Source: Dickeya undicola (GTDB taxonomy: Bacteria; Pseudomonadota; Gammaproteobacteria; Enterobacterales; Enterobacteriaceae). From it: a stretch of 64,000 nt of DNA. The DNA is taken from the NCBI RefSeq assembly GCF_000784735.1, contig NZ_JSYG01000022.1, positions 1 to 64,000 of the forward strand. The letters run 5' to 3'. The position numbers and the translations under genes were made by a program. Positions 11,476-20,339 of this stretch are shown piece after piece. The first letter of the stretch is position 1. Every line of letters begins with the position of its first letter. A model generated the notes under the pieces. It ran no database searches and was not told the origin of the DNA. It saw only the letters and a program-made list of their open reading frames with translations.

Positions 11476-11823
11476 TTACTGGGTATTGGCGAGTAAACTG
11501 AGCGAATTTCGTGCCAGATTCTGACATTTCTTCGGGGTAGGGATAGCGATGCCGCTCAGGTCACGATAACTGGCTTCGCCAAGGGCGATCATATCAAACT
11601 GGTTGTAGTTGCTTAAATCCCAGCGATTTTGCTGGGCAAAGACCACCAGCGCCCGGCGGATTTGCTCGTTGGGAAGATCTTTGTAACCACAGTTGTTTTT
11701 CAGATAAACAAAAATGGCGGTCAGATCGGCGAGGTCTTCAGCCTCGAAATCATTTAGTGCCTTACTGGCGGAGGAGAAGCCCAATAGCGAGAGCAGGAGC
11801 AGCACCAGCGCAGAATGTTTCAT
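11476..11823 (-). CDS. yacC: YacC, small exported protein related to PulS/OutS pilotins
   Basis: 115 residues, matching E. coli YacC in length and sequence (FAQQNRWDLSNY, SYRDLSGI, KKCQNLARNSLSLLA). A cleavable signal of about 22 residues is evident (hydrophobic run ending SSASKA). Two cysteines, in NNCGY and KKCQN, probably form a disulfide in the periplasm. The family is grouped with type II secretion pilotins, but there is no lipobox here and no secretion genes are nearby, so the role is unknown. AGG lies seven bases before the ATG. Confidence 0.88.
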   Translation of the reverse strand: MKHSALVLLLLSLLGFSSASKALNDFEAEDLADLTAIFVYLKNNCGYKDLPNEQIRRALVVFAQQNRWDLSNYNQFDMIALGEASYRDLSGIAIPTPKKCQNLARNSLSLLANTQ

Positions 11824-11961
11824 AATTCAACCTGTTTCATCTTTCATCAGCTGACGTTATCACAGTTACCGGTCCGGATTTCAAGTTTTATTAAGATCAG
11901 CGTGATATCGGTAATTCGTGGTGATCGGCATCGGGCCAGGCAAACAGGGGGGAGATATTCA

Positions 11962-12003
11962 ATGGGGCAATTACCTGCTATTTATCAGCTATTGATACCA
12001 TGA
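11962..12003 (+). other. Possible 13-codon leader ORF upstream of the ABC permease
   Basis: An ATG preceded by a very strong GGGGGGAG seven bases upstream opens a 13-codon frame ending in TGA. A second 13-codon frame starts at 12000, overlapping the first stop as ATGA, and ends at 12041, 20 bases before the likely permease start. The permease itself has no Shine-Dalgarno sequence, so coupling through these mini-ORFs is possible. This is inference only. Confidence 0.35.
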
Positions 12004-12060
12004 CGTCAGCGTCTGGCTTTGATATTAATAGTGCAGTTTAACTTTATCTCACGATTTCTC

Positions 12061-13668
12061 ATGACTTCAGGTATCTGGCGCATCAGTAGTCTGCTGTTGG
12101 CAGGAATACTTCTATTCCCGCTGGTGACCATGGTTGGGATGGCGTTGTCGGCTCCCGGCGATACGGTGTCGGCGTTATGGCGTGCTCTGCCCGTTTATGG
12201 AACGAACTCGCTGATGTTGGTGGCGGGCTGTGTACTGTTTAGCCTGCTGTTTGCGTTGCCGCTGGCCTGGCTGATGTCGCGCTACCGTTTCACCGGCCAG
12301 GTGTGGCTGCATCGGGCGTTGTTGTTGCCGCTGGCGATGCCCGGCTACCTGCTGGCGGCGGTCTATGGTGATGCGTTGGGGTACGAAGGGCCGGTTAAGC
12401 AAACACTCTATGCGCTGTCATTTGATACGGACATTGTGCCCCAGACATTCTGGCAACAGGTGTTGATGGTCGCGTGCGCCAGCTTGTGCCTGGCGTTGGT
12501 GCTGTTCCCGTATGTTTATCTGCTGGTTCGAACGGCGTTGATGTCGCAACCGGTTGGTCTGCAACAGGCCGCCCGGTTGATGGACCAGACCCGTGCTCAG
12601 GTGTTCTGGCGTGTGGTGTTTCCTATGGCTCGCCCGGCGGTCGCGCTGGGTATGGTGCTGATGGCATCGGAAGCGCTTGGCGATTATGGTATTTCCGCTT
12701 ACTTCTCTGTGCAGACGATTACCACGGCGGGCCTGGACCTGTGGCGCGACAAGGCGCAGCACGGTGCGGCCGCATTATTGATGTCATTACTGCTGCCGCT
12801 GGTGTTCCTGATATGGTTTCAGGCGCGTCGCAGCCGCGCCCGTCAGTTACGCTACCAGAAAAGCAGTGGGGAGAGCCGAAACAGTTTACCGGTGCTGCGT
12901 GGGTGGCCGCGTTTTCTGACGCTGCTGTTTGGCAGTGCGCTAGTCGTGATTGCATTTGTGGTGCCGGTTGGCCGATTGGTGGGGTGGGCGATAGTGTCTG
13001 AAGCGCCGATCTGGAGCTTGCCGTTTCTACTGGCGTTTACCAGTAGTTTTATGGCGGCCTCTTGCGCCATGTTGCTGGTTATTGGACTGGCGGTTGTGTG
13101 CACGTTTGATTTCCGAGCCATCGGCAATCCGGCTTACCGCAACCCGTTGCGCTGGCTGAATATCAACCGTCTGTTACCTTCGACAGCATTGGGAATGGGC
13201 TTGCTGGTGCCGTTCATGGGGCTGGATGCCTGGCGTGCTACGGCTAGCGGCATAGTGGATGACCCCTGGGCAGGCTCGGTATTGGTGCTGATTCTGGCTT
13301 ACTGTATGCGTTTTAGCGGTCTGCTGATTGATCGGTTGCAAATCCGTATGTCCCGCTTGTCGGGGTCTATGACGCATGTCAGCCAGTCGCTTGGCTATAC
13401 GCCCGCGCTGCAAGTGCTGTGGGTCTATCTGCCCCAGTTGCGTCACTGCATTATTATTGGTGTATTGCTGGTGTTTACCGAAAGCCTGCGTGAGCTGAAT
13501 GCATCGCTGCTGTTGCAGCCGTTTGAAGTCGAAACCATGGCGACGTATGTGTTCCGCTTTATGATGGATGAACGGCTGGCGCTGGTAGCGACCCCCGCGC
13601 TGATGCTGGTGGGTGTGGGGATGATCCCTCTGTTTGGGATAACCCGATTGATGAGAATGGAAGGATAG
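12061..13668 (+). CDS. Iron(III)-type ABC transporter permease (two fused permease domains)
   Basis: About 535 residues with roughly 12 hydrophobic segments. It has two copies of the binding-protein-dependent permease domain, each with an EAA-type loop: the first around EALGDYGISAYF and the second around LTESLRELNASLLLQPF. This double-domain layout is typical of FbpB/SfuB (ferric iron) permeases; ThiP is also double but less similar. The frame extends upstream to a TTG at 12019, with a GTG at 12031; none has a good Shine-Dalgarno site, so the start is uncertain. It is paired with the ATPase gene 7 bp downstream. No substrate-binding protein is nearby. In E. coli cueO occupies this place beside yacC. 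Confidence 0.75.
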   Translation: MTSGIWRISSLLLAGILLFPLVTMVGMALSAPGDTVSALWRALPVYGTNSLMLVAGCVLFSLLFALPLAWLMSRYRFTGQVWLHRALLLPLAMPGYLLAAVYGDALGYEGPVKQTLYALSFDTDIVPQTFWQQVLMVACASLCLALVLFPYVYLLVRTALMSQPVGLQQAARLMDQTRAQVFWRVVFPMARPAVALGMVLMASEALGDYGISAYFSVQTITTAGLDLWRDKAQHGAAALLMSLLLPLVFLIWFQARRSRARQLRYQKSSGESRNSLPVLRGWPRFLTLLFGSALVVIAFVVPVGRLVGWAIVSEAPIWSLPFLLAFTSSFMAASCAMLLVIGLAVVCTFDFRAIGNPAYRNPLRWLNINRLLPSTALGMGLLVPFMGLDAWRATASGIVDDPWAGSVLVLILAYCMRFSGLLIDRLQIRMSRLSGSMTHVSQSLGYTPALQVLWVYLPQLRHCIIIGVLLVFTESLRELNASLLLQPFEVETMATYVFRFMMDERLALVATPALMLVGVGMIPLFGITRLMRMEG

Positions 13669-13675
13669 GTACGTT

Positions 13676-14740
13676 ATGGCAACCCCGGAGATACTAACGA
13701 TAGCCTCGCTTAGTTGCCGCTATCCGCAACTTTCCGTGCTGGAAAATGTGAGTTTTTCGGTGCATGAAGGCGAAATGGTGTGCCTGCTTGGGGCCAGCGG
13801 TGATGGTAAAACCACATTGCTGAAATCGATAGCGGGTCTGCTGCCGCAGGAGCAAGGCAAAATCGTCATCGCGGGTCAGAAGGCGGCCTCTTCGGTGCAG
13901 GGCGCGGAGCCATTGCCACGTGTGGTGGGGATGGTGTTTCAGGATGATGTGTTATTTCCCCATTTGACCGTTATGGAGAATATCACCTTCGGGTTGCGCG
14001 GCAGGTCGTCGGAAGAGATCAGCACTCTGGCGATGGATGCCGTCGGCGTAATGCAACTGGAAACCTTTACCCGGTGTTATCCTCACGAACTGTCCCGAGA
14101 GCAGAATCAGCGGGCGGCGCTGGCTCGTGCGCTGGCGTGTCAGCCTAAGCTGTTGCTGCTGGATGAGCCTTTCTCCTCTGTTGACAGCCAAATCCGCTAT
14201 CGTTTAATCAGCGAGCTGCGCCAGATTCTGCGGCAGCGACAGATCGCTACACTGTTTGCGACCTCCGATCGGGAGGACGCTTTCGCTTTCGCCGATCATC
14301 TGATCCTGATCCATGATGGTGGCATTGTGCAGCAGGGTTTTTCCGCCGATCTTTATTACCGACCCGCCAACCGTTACGTGGCAAGTTTTATGGGTAACAC
14401 TAACTATTTGCCGGTGAAGATCAGTGGTGATCGTCAATGGCAGAGTTTTCTCGGCGAGCATCAGGCGACGAGAGCGCTGAAACTGCCGCATGGCGCACAT
14501 TATGACTGGCTGGTTCGTCCGCAGGAGATTGCGCTGGCGCTGGATGAAGAAGGCTCCGGCGTAATCGAAGATCGGTTGTTTATGGGAACCAGCAATTTCT
14601 ACCGCGTCCGGGTTAATGAGCTGGAACTTCAGGTGCAAAGTGGCAACTGGTTTGAGACGGGGCAGCCGGTCCGGCTCAGTATTCGTACCGATCAACCGGT
14701 CCTGTTTCCGCCTGAAACGGCGATTGGTTCGCAGGAGTAG
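13676..14740 (+). CDS. ABC transporter ATP-binding protein, FbpC-like, with degenerate catalytic motifs
   Basis: 354 residues: an ABC ATPase domain (about 1-240) followed by a C-terminal regulatory TOBE-like region, the usual length of FbpC/AfuC iron transporters. Walker A GASGDGKT (39-46), the Q-loop in MVFQDD and Walker B LLLLDE (about 159-164) are intact. Two key motifs are not: the ABC signature reads LSREQ (139-143) instead of LSGGQ, and the H-loop has Ser197 (TSDRED) where histidine is expected. It should pair with the permease just upstream. ATP hydrolysis could be impaired or work differently; that is inference. Confidence 0.75.
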   Translation: MATPEILTIASLSCRYPQLSVLENVSFSVHEGEMVCLLGASGDGKTTLLKSIAGLLPQEQGKIVIAGQKAASSVQGAEPLPRVVGMVFQDDVLFPHLTVMENITFGLRGRSSEEISTLAMDAVGVMQLETFTRCYPHELSREQNQRAALARALACQPKLLLLDEPFSSVDSQIRYRLISELRQILRQRQIATLFATSDREDAFAFADHLILIHDGGIVQQGFSADLYYRPANRYVASFMGNTNYLPVKISGDRQWQSFLGEHQATRALKLPHGAHYDWLVRPQEIALALDEEGSGVIEDRLFMGTSNFYRVRVNELELQVQSGNWFETGQPVRLSIRTDQPVLFPPETAIGSQE

Positions 14741-14870
14741 CGGGCGTCAGGCCCGCCTCGTCCATTGAGTGCCTGCTAACAACCTTGTTCAACACAGGCG
14801 CTCACCGTTTTGCTTCTTTCTCCGGGCGACCGATACGGTTATCAATGTTTCGGTGCCGTCACATGCGAGG

Positions 14871-15203
14871 CTATTTGGTTGCATTCGGCGCATGTGGTTC
14901 AGGCTGAGGCATGGGGGGGATTTCCCGCACGCTGATACTTACTTCATAGGTTTTACCGTTGCCTTGCGGTACATTGGCGACCAGCTTGTTGACGGCTTGT
15001 ACTGGGTCGCTTGCCTGCAACGACGCCTGGTAGAGCGCAGGCATCGGTGGTGGGAATCCAGGCGGTGGTGGAAATGCGCCCGGTTTGCCGAATGTCGGCG
15101 GTTCAACGCCTTCCGGATGCGCGGAGGCCACGGATACGGCGGAGATCAGGGAAATACCGGCGATGAGCGCCGCGGTACGACAAATTTTCGATAGTGATGT
15201 CAT
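14871..15203 (-). CDS. Small secreted proline-rich protein of unknown function
   Basis: 110 residues from the ATG at 15203, which has GAGAGG six bases upstream; the frame is open to 15263. A Sec signal peptide of about 28 residues ends ASVASA-H. The mature protein of about 80 residues contains a polyproline stretch (FPPPPGFPPPMP, about 44-55) and a short segment with alternating hydrophobic residues (KTYEVSISVREI), and ends in a Pro/His-rich tail. There are no cysteines in the mature part. I do not recognise a family. It stands alone between the ABC ATPase and the acetyltransferase. Confidence 0.65.
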   Translation of the reverse strand: MTSLSKICRTAALIAGISLISAVSVASAHPEGVEPPTFGKPGAFPPPPGFPPPMPALYQASLQASDPVQAVNKLVANVPQGNGKTYEVSISVREIPPMPQPEPHAPNATK

Positions 15204-15359
15204 GGTACACCTCTCCATAGGTTGGTCATGACATATGAAAAACCTTGTACTGAGGCTGCGCAATGCGTTTTACCCTCTTTTATCCGCCGATAACGAAATC
15301 CTGACTCTCTTGCGAATACGTTGATATTTTCACCACACTCGGCAAACCTGATACCGGCT

Positions 15360-15812
15360 TCAGCATGTCAGTGCGAGAAAATCGCCTGCCAGAATGTGCC
15401 AGGCACTGGGGTGTGCCTCAAAACCGATTTTGGGGTAATAATCCACGGCCTGAGGCGCGGCAATCAAGATCAGGCGACAGTGTGGTTTGAGCTGCTGCGC
15501 GGTATGCGCAATAAGCTGACGACCGATACCGCCATGTTGACATGCTTCATCCACCGCCAGGTCGGACAGGTAACAGCAAAAGTGGTAATCCGTCACGCTG
15601 CGCGCTACACCGACCAGTTCATCGCCGCGCCATGCCGTCACCAGCAGGTCTGTCTCGGTTAGCATACCTGCAAGGGTATCCCGTTGATCCAACGGTCGTC
15701 TCGGACCCAGTGAGGTTCGGTTAAGCAGGTGGATAAACTGATCGACATTGATGGGGTCATTCACTTTATAGGTGATGGTGCTGTCAGCCATTGAAGACGA
15801 TAAGGATGTCAT
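15360..15812 (-). CDS. GNAT-family N-acetyltransferase
   Basis: 150 residues with the GNAT acetyl-CoA-binding core: YLSDLAVDEACQHGGIGRQLIAHT contains the beta4-alpha3 motif with the pyrophosphate-binding loop Q-x-x-G-I-G. The later CRLILIAAPQAVDYYPKIGFEAH segment is the usual beta5-alpha4 region. The substrate is unknown. GGAG lies five bases upstream of the chosen ATG. It is divergent from hpt. Confidence 0.85.
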   Translation of the reverse strand: MTSLSSSMADSTITYKVNDPINVDQFIHLLNRTSLGPRRPLDQRDTLAGMLTETDLLVTAWRGDELVGVARSVTDYHFCCYLSDLAVDEACQHGGIGRQLIAHTAQQLKPHCRLILIAAPQAVDYYPKIGFEAHPSAWHILAGDFLALTC

Positions 15813-15849
15813 GCTCTCTCCGCTATGGGGTGGGTGAAACCAGGCTTTC

Positions 15850-15858
15850 TGTTATACT
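15850..15858 (+). promoter_or_regulatory. Probable hpt promoter (extended -10)
   Basis: TATACT at 15853-15858 is preceded by TG one base upstream, an extended -10 element. No strong -35 is seen. It lies about 100 bp before the hpt start in the divergent hpt/acetyltransferase gap. Confidence 0.5.
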
Positions 15859-15958
15859 GCGCGCCGTGATGAAGTGCGGCACAGCCTGGTGGTGTGCCTG
15901 CATCGGAGTATGGCCTCTGTGGCCGATACTGGATACCTTTTTTCTGTGAGTTGTCAGT

Positions 15959-16492
15959 ATGATGAAACATACGGTGGATGTCATGATCTCCGAGCAGGAG
16001 GTCAAGGCTCGGGTGGCCGAACTCGGACGCCAAATCAGCGAGCATTATCGCAACAGTAGCAGCGACATGGTGCTGGTGGGGTTGCTGCGCGGTTCCTTTG
16101 TGTTTATGGCCGATCTGTGCCGCGCCATTGACCATTCCCACGAGGTGGATTTTATGACTGCCTCCAGTTACGGCGGCGGTATGAACTCATCCCGTGACGT
16201 GAAGATTCTGAAGGATCTGGACGAAGATATCCGTGGTAAAGACGTGCTGATTGTCGAAGATATCATCGACTCCGGTAATACCCTGAGCAAAGTGAGAGAG
16301 ATTTTGCAATTGCGCGAGCCGAAGTCGCTGGCTATTTGCACTCTGCTGGATAAACCGTCACGTCGTGAAGTGCAGGTGCCGGTAGAATGGGTTGGTTTTT
16401 CCATCCCTGACGAGTTTGTGGTGGGATATGGTATCGATTATGCCCAGCACTATCGTCATCTGCCGTTTATCGGCAAGGTCATTCCGCAATAA
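15959..16492 (+). CDS. hpt: Hypoxanthine phosphoribosyltransferase
   Basis: 177 residues (E. coli 178). It salvages hypoxanthine (and guanine less well) with PRPP to give IMP. The PRPP-binding loop [14 protein letters not shown] is intact, as are [11 protein letters not shown] and the C-terminal [22 protein letters not shown]. Two ATGs stand side by side; the family usually begins M-KHTV, which is the second (15962), while GTGAG is better spaced for the first. Confidence 0.95.
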   Translation: MMKHTVDVMISEQEVKARVAELGRQISEHYRNSSSDMVLVGLLRGSFVFMADLCRAIDHSHEVDFMTASSYGGGMNSSRDVKILKDLDEDIRGKDVLIVEDIIDSGNTLSKVREILQLREPKSLAICTLLDKPSRREVQVPVEWVGFSIPDEFVVGYGIDYAQHYRHLPFIGKVIPQ

Positions 16493-16535
16493 AGCATGAC
16501 ATTGCGCCCATGTTGGCATGGGCGCAATGAAAAGG

Positions 16536-17177
16536 TTACAGCAGCGACGAAACCGCCCGGCGGTAACGCTGCTCCAGCGTCTCACGGCTGGTGGCGGTGA
16601 CTTCCAGGTCACGCAGACGACCATCCTGAATCCCGTAGACCCAACCATGAATTGTCACTTTTTGGCCGCGTTTCCAGGCGGACTGCATGATGGTAGAGTG
16701 ACCCAGGTTGTACACCTGTTCCACTACGTTGATTTCACACAGTTTGTTAAACCGCTGTTCGGGTGGCAATTCTCCCAGCAATGAGCTGTGCTTATACCAC
16801 AGGTCACGGATGTGGAGCAGCCAGTTGTTGATCAACCCTAGTTCCGGGTTTTCGACCGCAGCCTGTACACCACCGCAGCCATAGTGGCCGCAAATGATGA
16901 TGTGCTCCACTTCCAGAACTTCAACAGCGTACTGCACTACGGACAGGCAGTTAAGATCGGTATGGATAACCAGGTTAGCCACGTTGCGGTGAACAAACAG
17001 TTCGCCCGGTTCGAGGCTGGTCAGGCTTTCTGCGGGAACCCGGCTATCAGAACAACCAATCCACAGAAAGCGGGGGCGCTGAGCTAATGCCAGCCGTTCA
17101 AAATAATCGGGGTCTTCTTTCACTATCGTTTCAGACCACAGCTGGTTATTGGCGATCAGCGTTTCTATCGTTTTCAT
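16536..17177 (-). CDS. can: Beta-class carbonic anhydrase
   Basis: 213 residues; interconverts CO2 and bicarbonate. The zinc ligands are Cys42 and Asp44 ([10 protein letters not shown]), His98 and Cys101 (CGHYGCGG), matching E. coli Can. The frame is open to 17339, but the family N-terminus ([10 protein letters not shown]) begins at the ATG ending at 17177. It is shorter than the E. coli protein at the C-terminus. It is divergent from yadG, as in E. coli. Confidence 0.95.
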   Translation of the reverse strand: MKTIETLIANNQLWSETIVKEDPDYFERLALAQRPRFLWIGCSDSRVPAESLTSLEPGELFVHRNVANLVIHTDLNCLSVVQYAVEVLEVEHIIICGHYGCGGVQAAVENPELGLINNWLLHIRDLWYKHSSLLGELPPEQRFNKLCEINVVEQVYNLGHSTIMQSAWKRGQKVTIHGWVYGIQDGRLRDLEVTATSRETLEQRYRRAVSSLL

Positions 17178-17304
17178 GAAAGTAAATGACCTGTAACAAC
17201 AAAAGGGCGGTGAGGGGTAATATAGAGCAATCACAGGGGTTTTGAAATCGAAAACTGGGTCCGACCAGGACTCGCTCAACTGATAATAAGGCACGCTTTC
17301 AGCT

Positions 17305-18228
17305 ATGACATATGCACTGGAATTGATGAATGTGACCAAAACGTACCCTGGGGGCGTTCGCGCGTTGCGCGGTATCGACCTGCGCGTTGAAGCCGGGGAT
17401 TTTTATGCTCTGCTGGGCCCTAATGGTGCGGGCAAGTCCACCACCATCGGCATCATCAGTTCGCTGGTCAACAAGACCGACGGCAGGATTCAGGTGTTCG
17501 GTTACGATCTGGACCGGGATATCGTGAACGCCAAGCGGCAACTGGGGTTGGTGCCGCAAGAGTTCAACTTCAATCCATTTGAAACCGTGATGCAAATTGT
17601 GGTCAATCAGGCCGGTTATTACGGCGTTCCCCGGCAGGAAGCGTTACGGCGTGCGGAAAAGTACCTCAACCAGCTCGACCTGTGGGGCAAGCGTAACGAG
17701 CGTGCCCGCATGTTATCGGGTGGGATGAAGCGCCGATTGATGATTGCACGGGCGTTGATGCATGAGCCTAAGCTGCTGATTCTTGATGAGCCGACCGCCG
17801 GGGTGGACATCGAATTGCGTCGCTCAATGTGGGGGTTCCTCAAAGAGCTTAACGGGCAGGGCACCACCATCATCCTGACGACCCATTATCTGGAAGAGGC
17901 GGAAATGCTGTGCCGCAATATCGGCATCATCCAGTCCGGGCAGTTGGTGGAAAACACCTCGATGAAGGCGTTGTTATCCAAGCTGCAATCGGAAACGTTC
18001 TTTTTCGACTTGGCGGCGAAGAGTGCGCTTCCCCGGTTGGAAGGTTATCAGCACCGGTTGGTGGATACCTCTACGCTGGAAGTGGACGTGAGACGTGAAC
18101 AAGGGCTGAACGGTATTTTTAGCCAACTCAGCGCGCAAGGCATTCAGGTTCTCAGTATGCGCAACAAGGCCAACCGTCTGGAAGAACTGTTTGTCGCACT
18201 GCTCAATAACAACGGAGATAAAGCATGA
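17305..18228 (+). CDS. yadG: ABC exporter ATP-binding protein YadG
   Basis: 307 residues, close to E. coli YadG (308). All ABC motifs are canonical: Walker [10 protein letters not shown], signature LSGGMKRR, Walker [13 protein letters not shown] and the H-loop in TTHYLEEAE. It pairs with the membrane subunit YadH, whose ATG overlaps the yadG stop as ATGA. The cargo is not established. Confidence 0.93.
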   Translation: MTYALELMNVTKTYPGGVRALRGIDLRVEAGDFYALLGPNGAGKSTTIGIISSLVNKTDGRIQVFGYDLDRDIVNAKRQLGLVPQEFNFNPFETVMQIVVNQAGYYGVPRQEALRRAEKYLNQLDLWGKRNERARMLSGGMKRRLMIARALMHEPKLLILDEPTAGVDIELRRSMWGFLKELNGQGTTIILTTHYLEEAEMLCRNIGIIQSGQLVENTSMKALLSKLQSETFFFDLAAKSALPRLEGYQHRLVDTSTLEVDVRREQGLNGIFSQLSAQGIQVLSMRNKANRLEELFVALLNNNGDKA

Positions 18229-18995
18229 TGGGGTTATATTGGGTAGCGTTGCAGAGCATCTGGAGCAAAGAAATCAATCGCTTTGCCCGAATCTGGGTCC
18301 AGACGCTGGTGCCACCTGTGATTACCATGTCGCTGTATTTCATCATTTTCGGCAATCTGATCGGTACACGTATCGGTGAGATGAATGGCTTTAGTTACAT
18401 GCAGTTCATCGTGCCAGGGTTGATCATGATGTCGGTGATTACCAACGCCTATGCCAACGTTGCATCGTCATTTTTCAGCGCTAAATTTCAACGCAATATC
18501 GAAGAGCTGCTGGTGGCACCGGTGCCGACGCACATCATCATTGCCGGTTATGTCGGTGGCGGTATGGCGCGCGGTATCTGTGTTGGTGTGCTGGTGACGA
18601 TGGTGTCGCTGTTCTTTGTGCCGCTGCATGTTCATGCCTGGTGGATGGTGGTGGTGACGCTGTTGCTGACATCGATGCTGTTTTCGCTGGCGGGGCTTAT
18701 CAACGCCGTATTCGCCAAAACTTTCGATGACATCAGCCTGATTCCGACCTTTGTGCTGACGCCGCTGACCTATCTGGGCGGTGTGTTCTACTCGCTGTCG
18801 TTGCTATCACCGTTCTGGCAGGCGGTGTCCAAACTGAACCCGGTCGTTTATATGATCAGCGGTTTCCGCTTTGGATTCCTGGGTATTCATGATGTGCCGT
18901 TGCTACTGACGCTGGCGGTGCTGCTGGCGTTCATCGTGGTGTTCTATGGGCTGAGCTGGTGGCTGATTGAGCGTGGGCGCGGTTTGCGTAGTTAG
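18225..18995 (+). CDS. yadH: ABC-2 type exporter permease YadH
   Basis: 256 residues with about six membrane segments, the same length as E. coli YadH. The ABC-2 permease signature region SLIPTFVLTPLTYLGGVFYS is present, as is the C-terminal LIERGRGLRS. It overlaps yadG by four bases and so forms a two-gene exporter. Confidence 0.93.
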   Translation: MMGLYWVALQSIWSKEINRFARIWVQTLVPPVITMSLYFIIFGNLIGTRIGEMNGFSYMQFIVPGLIMMSVITNAYANVASSFFSAKFQRNIEELLVAPVPTHIIIAGYVGGGMARGICVGVLVTMVSLFFVPLHVHAWWMVVVTLLLTSMLFSLAGLINAVFAKTFDDISLIPTFVLTPLTYLGGVFYSLSLLSPFWQAVSKLNPVVYMISGFRFGFLGIHDVPLLLTLAVLLAFIVVFYGLSWWLIERGRGLRS

Positions 18996-19018
18996 TCGGC
19001 TGGTTTTGTTGGCGGTGA

Positions 19019-19049
19019 AGCGGGATGGTGTATACCGTCCCGCTTTTTT
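19019..19049. terminator. Terminator between yadH and panD
   Basis: An 11-bp stem (19019-19029 with 19034-19044, one G-T pair) is followed by six T. It ends yadGH transcription and lies just before the convergent panD stop. Confidence 0.8.
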
Positions 19050-19063
19050 ATCGGCGTAATGAC

Positions 19064-19444
19064 TCAGGCGATCTGCACCGGAATCGCCTTGGCGGTGCGC
19101 TGCAACGTATTGTTGTCGCCAAAATAGGCGACCTTCGGGCGGTGCTCGCGCGCCTGCTCATCCGGCATCTGCACATAGGAGCAGATAATCAGCTTGTCGC
19201 CGACGCAGGCGCAGCGTGCGGCCGCGCCGTTGACGGAAATAATGCGGGAGCCGCGTTCAGCCGCGATCGCATAGGTGGAAAAACGGTGGCCGTTGTCCAC
19301 GTTATAGATGTCGATCGCTTCGTATTCAAGAATACCGGCGGCGTCCATAAAATCCTGATCGATGGCGCAGGACCCTTCATAATGTAAGTCAGCCTGGGTT
19401 ACCTTCACCCGGTGCAGCTTACCTTGCAGCATGGTTCGAATCAT
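19064..19444 (-). CDS. panD: Aspartate 1-decarboxylase proenzyme
   Basis: 126 residues, same as E. coli. It makes beta-alanine for pantothenate. The proenzyme cleaves between Gly24 and Ser25 (motif HYEGSCAID), with Ser25 becoming the pyruvoyl group. It is downstream of panC on the same strand; the yadD gene found between them in E. coli is absent. Confidence 0.96.
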   Translation of the reverse strand: MIRTMLQGKLHRVKVTQADLHYEGSCAIDQDFMDAAGILEYEAIDIYNVDNGHRFSTYAIAAERGSRIISVNGAAARCACVGDKLIICSYVQMPDEQAREHRPKVAYFGDNNTLQRTAKAIPVQIA

Positions 19445-19469
19445 CGGTCTGTCACTCTGGTTGGAAAAA

Positions 19470-20324
19470 TCAGGTGGTCAAATCCACCTGTTGGTTATCA
19501 ATCAGACGCGCTTTACCCAGCCAGGCCGCCATCAGCACCACCGCATGGGTACTTTCAATGGTCAGCGGCTGCAACGTTGCGGCGTCGCGAATAAATAGCT
19601 CGTCGGGTGTGAATCCGGCTTCGCGCAGCGCTTCTGATGCGTTGGCGAGCATATCATCAATTTGCCGGTCGCCGTTGGATAATTGCTCTACCACCTCGTT
19701 CATGATGCGACAGAGTTGTGGTGCCTGCTGACGCTCCTCGGCGGTGAGATAACCGTTGCGGGAACTGAGCGCCAGGCCGTCTTTGGCGCGCACGATAGGC
19801 ACACCGACGACGCTGATGTCGTAGTCCATGTCGGCCACCATCTGACGGATCAGCGCCAGTTGCTGGTAATCTTTTTCGCCAAAGCAGGCGACATCCGGCT
19901 GTACCAGATTGAACAGCTTACTGACGACGGTGGAGACACCACGAAAATGCCCCGGACGGCTGGCACCTTCCAGCATCTGCGACAGCCCCGGTACTTCCAC
20001 GAACGTCTGCTGTTGCAGGCCATTGGGGTAGAGGGTGTCGGGAGCGGGCGCGAACACCAGGTCAACGCCACGCCGCGTCAGCTTCTCGCAGTCTTCCTGC
20101 AAGGTGCGAGGGTAGCGGGCCAGATCGTCTGCCCGCTCAAACTGCAAGGGATTGACAAAAATACTGACCACCACGATATCAGCTCGGGCTCGGGCTTCAT
20201 CCACCAGGGTCAGGTGGCCGTCATGCAGGTTGCCCATAGTCGGCACCAGTGCGATGCGTTTTCCTTCCTGACGCCAGCGGCGGAGTTCGCGGCGCAGCAG
20301 CACCGGCGTTTCAATAATCAACAC
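19470..20324 (-). CDS. panC: Pantothenate synthetase
   Basis: 284 residues (E. coli 283). It joins pantoate and beta-alanine with ATP. Family motifs include [15 protein letters not shown] (the HIGH-like nucleotide site), [18 protein letters not shown] and the KMSKS-like LSSRNGYL. It lies 15 bp downstream of panB. Confidence 0.96.
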   Translation of the reverse strand: MLIIETPVLLRRELRRWRQEGKRIALVPTMGNLHDGHLTLVDEARARADIVVVSIFVNPLQFERADDLARYPRTLQEDCEKLTRRGVDLVFAPAPDTLYPNGLQQQTFVEVPGLSQMLEGASRPGHFRGVSTVVSKLFNLVQPDVACFGEKDYQQLALIRQMVADMDYDISVVGVPIVRAKDGLALSSRNGYLTAEERQQAPQLCRIMNEVVEQLSNGDRQIDDMLANASEALREAGFTPDELFIRDAATLQPLTIESTHAVVLMAAWLGKARLIDNQQVDLTT

Positions 20325-20339
20325 ACGTTTGCTCCTGTG

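Noticed and set aside
12474-13001. Plus-strand open frame of 175 codons inside the ABC permease gene
   Set aside because: A +1 shadow frame with glycine/arginine-rich composition and no ribosome-binding site.
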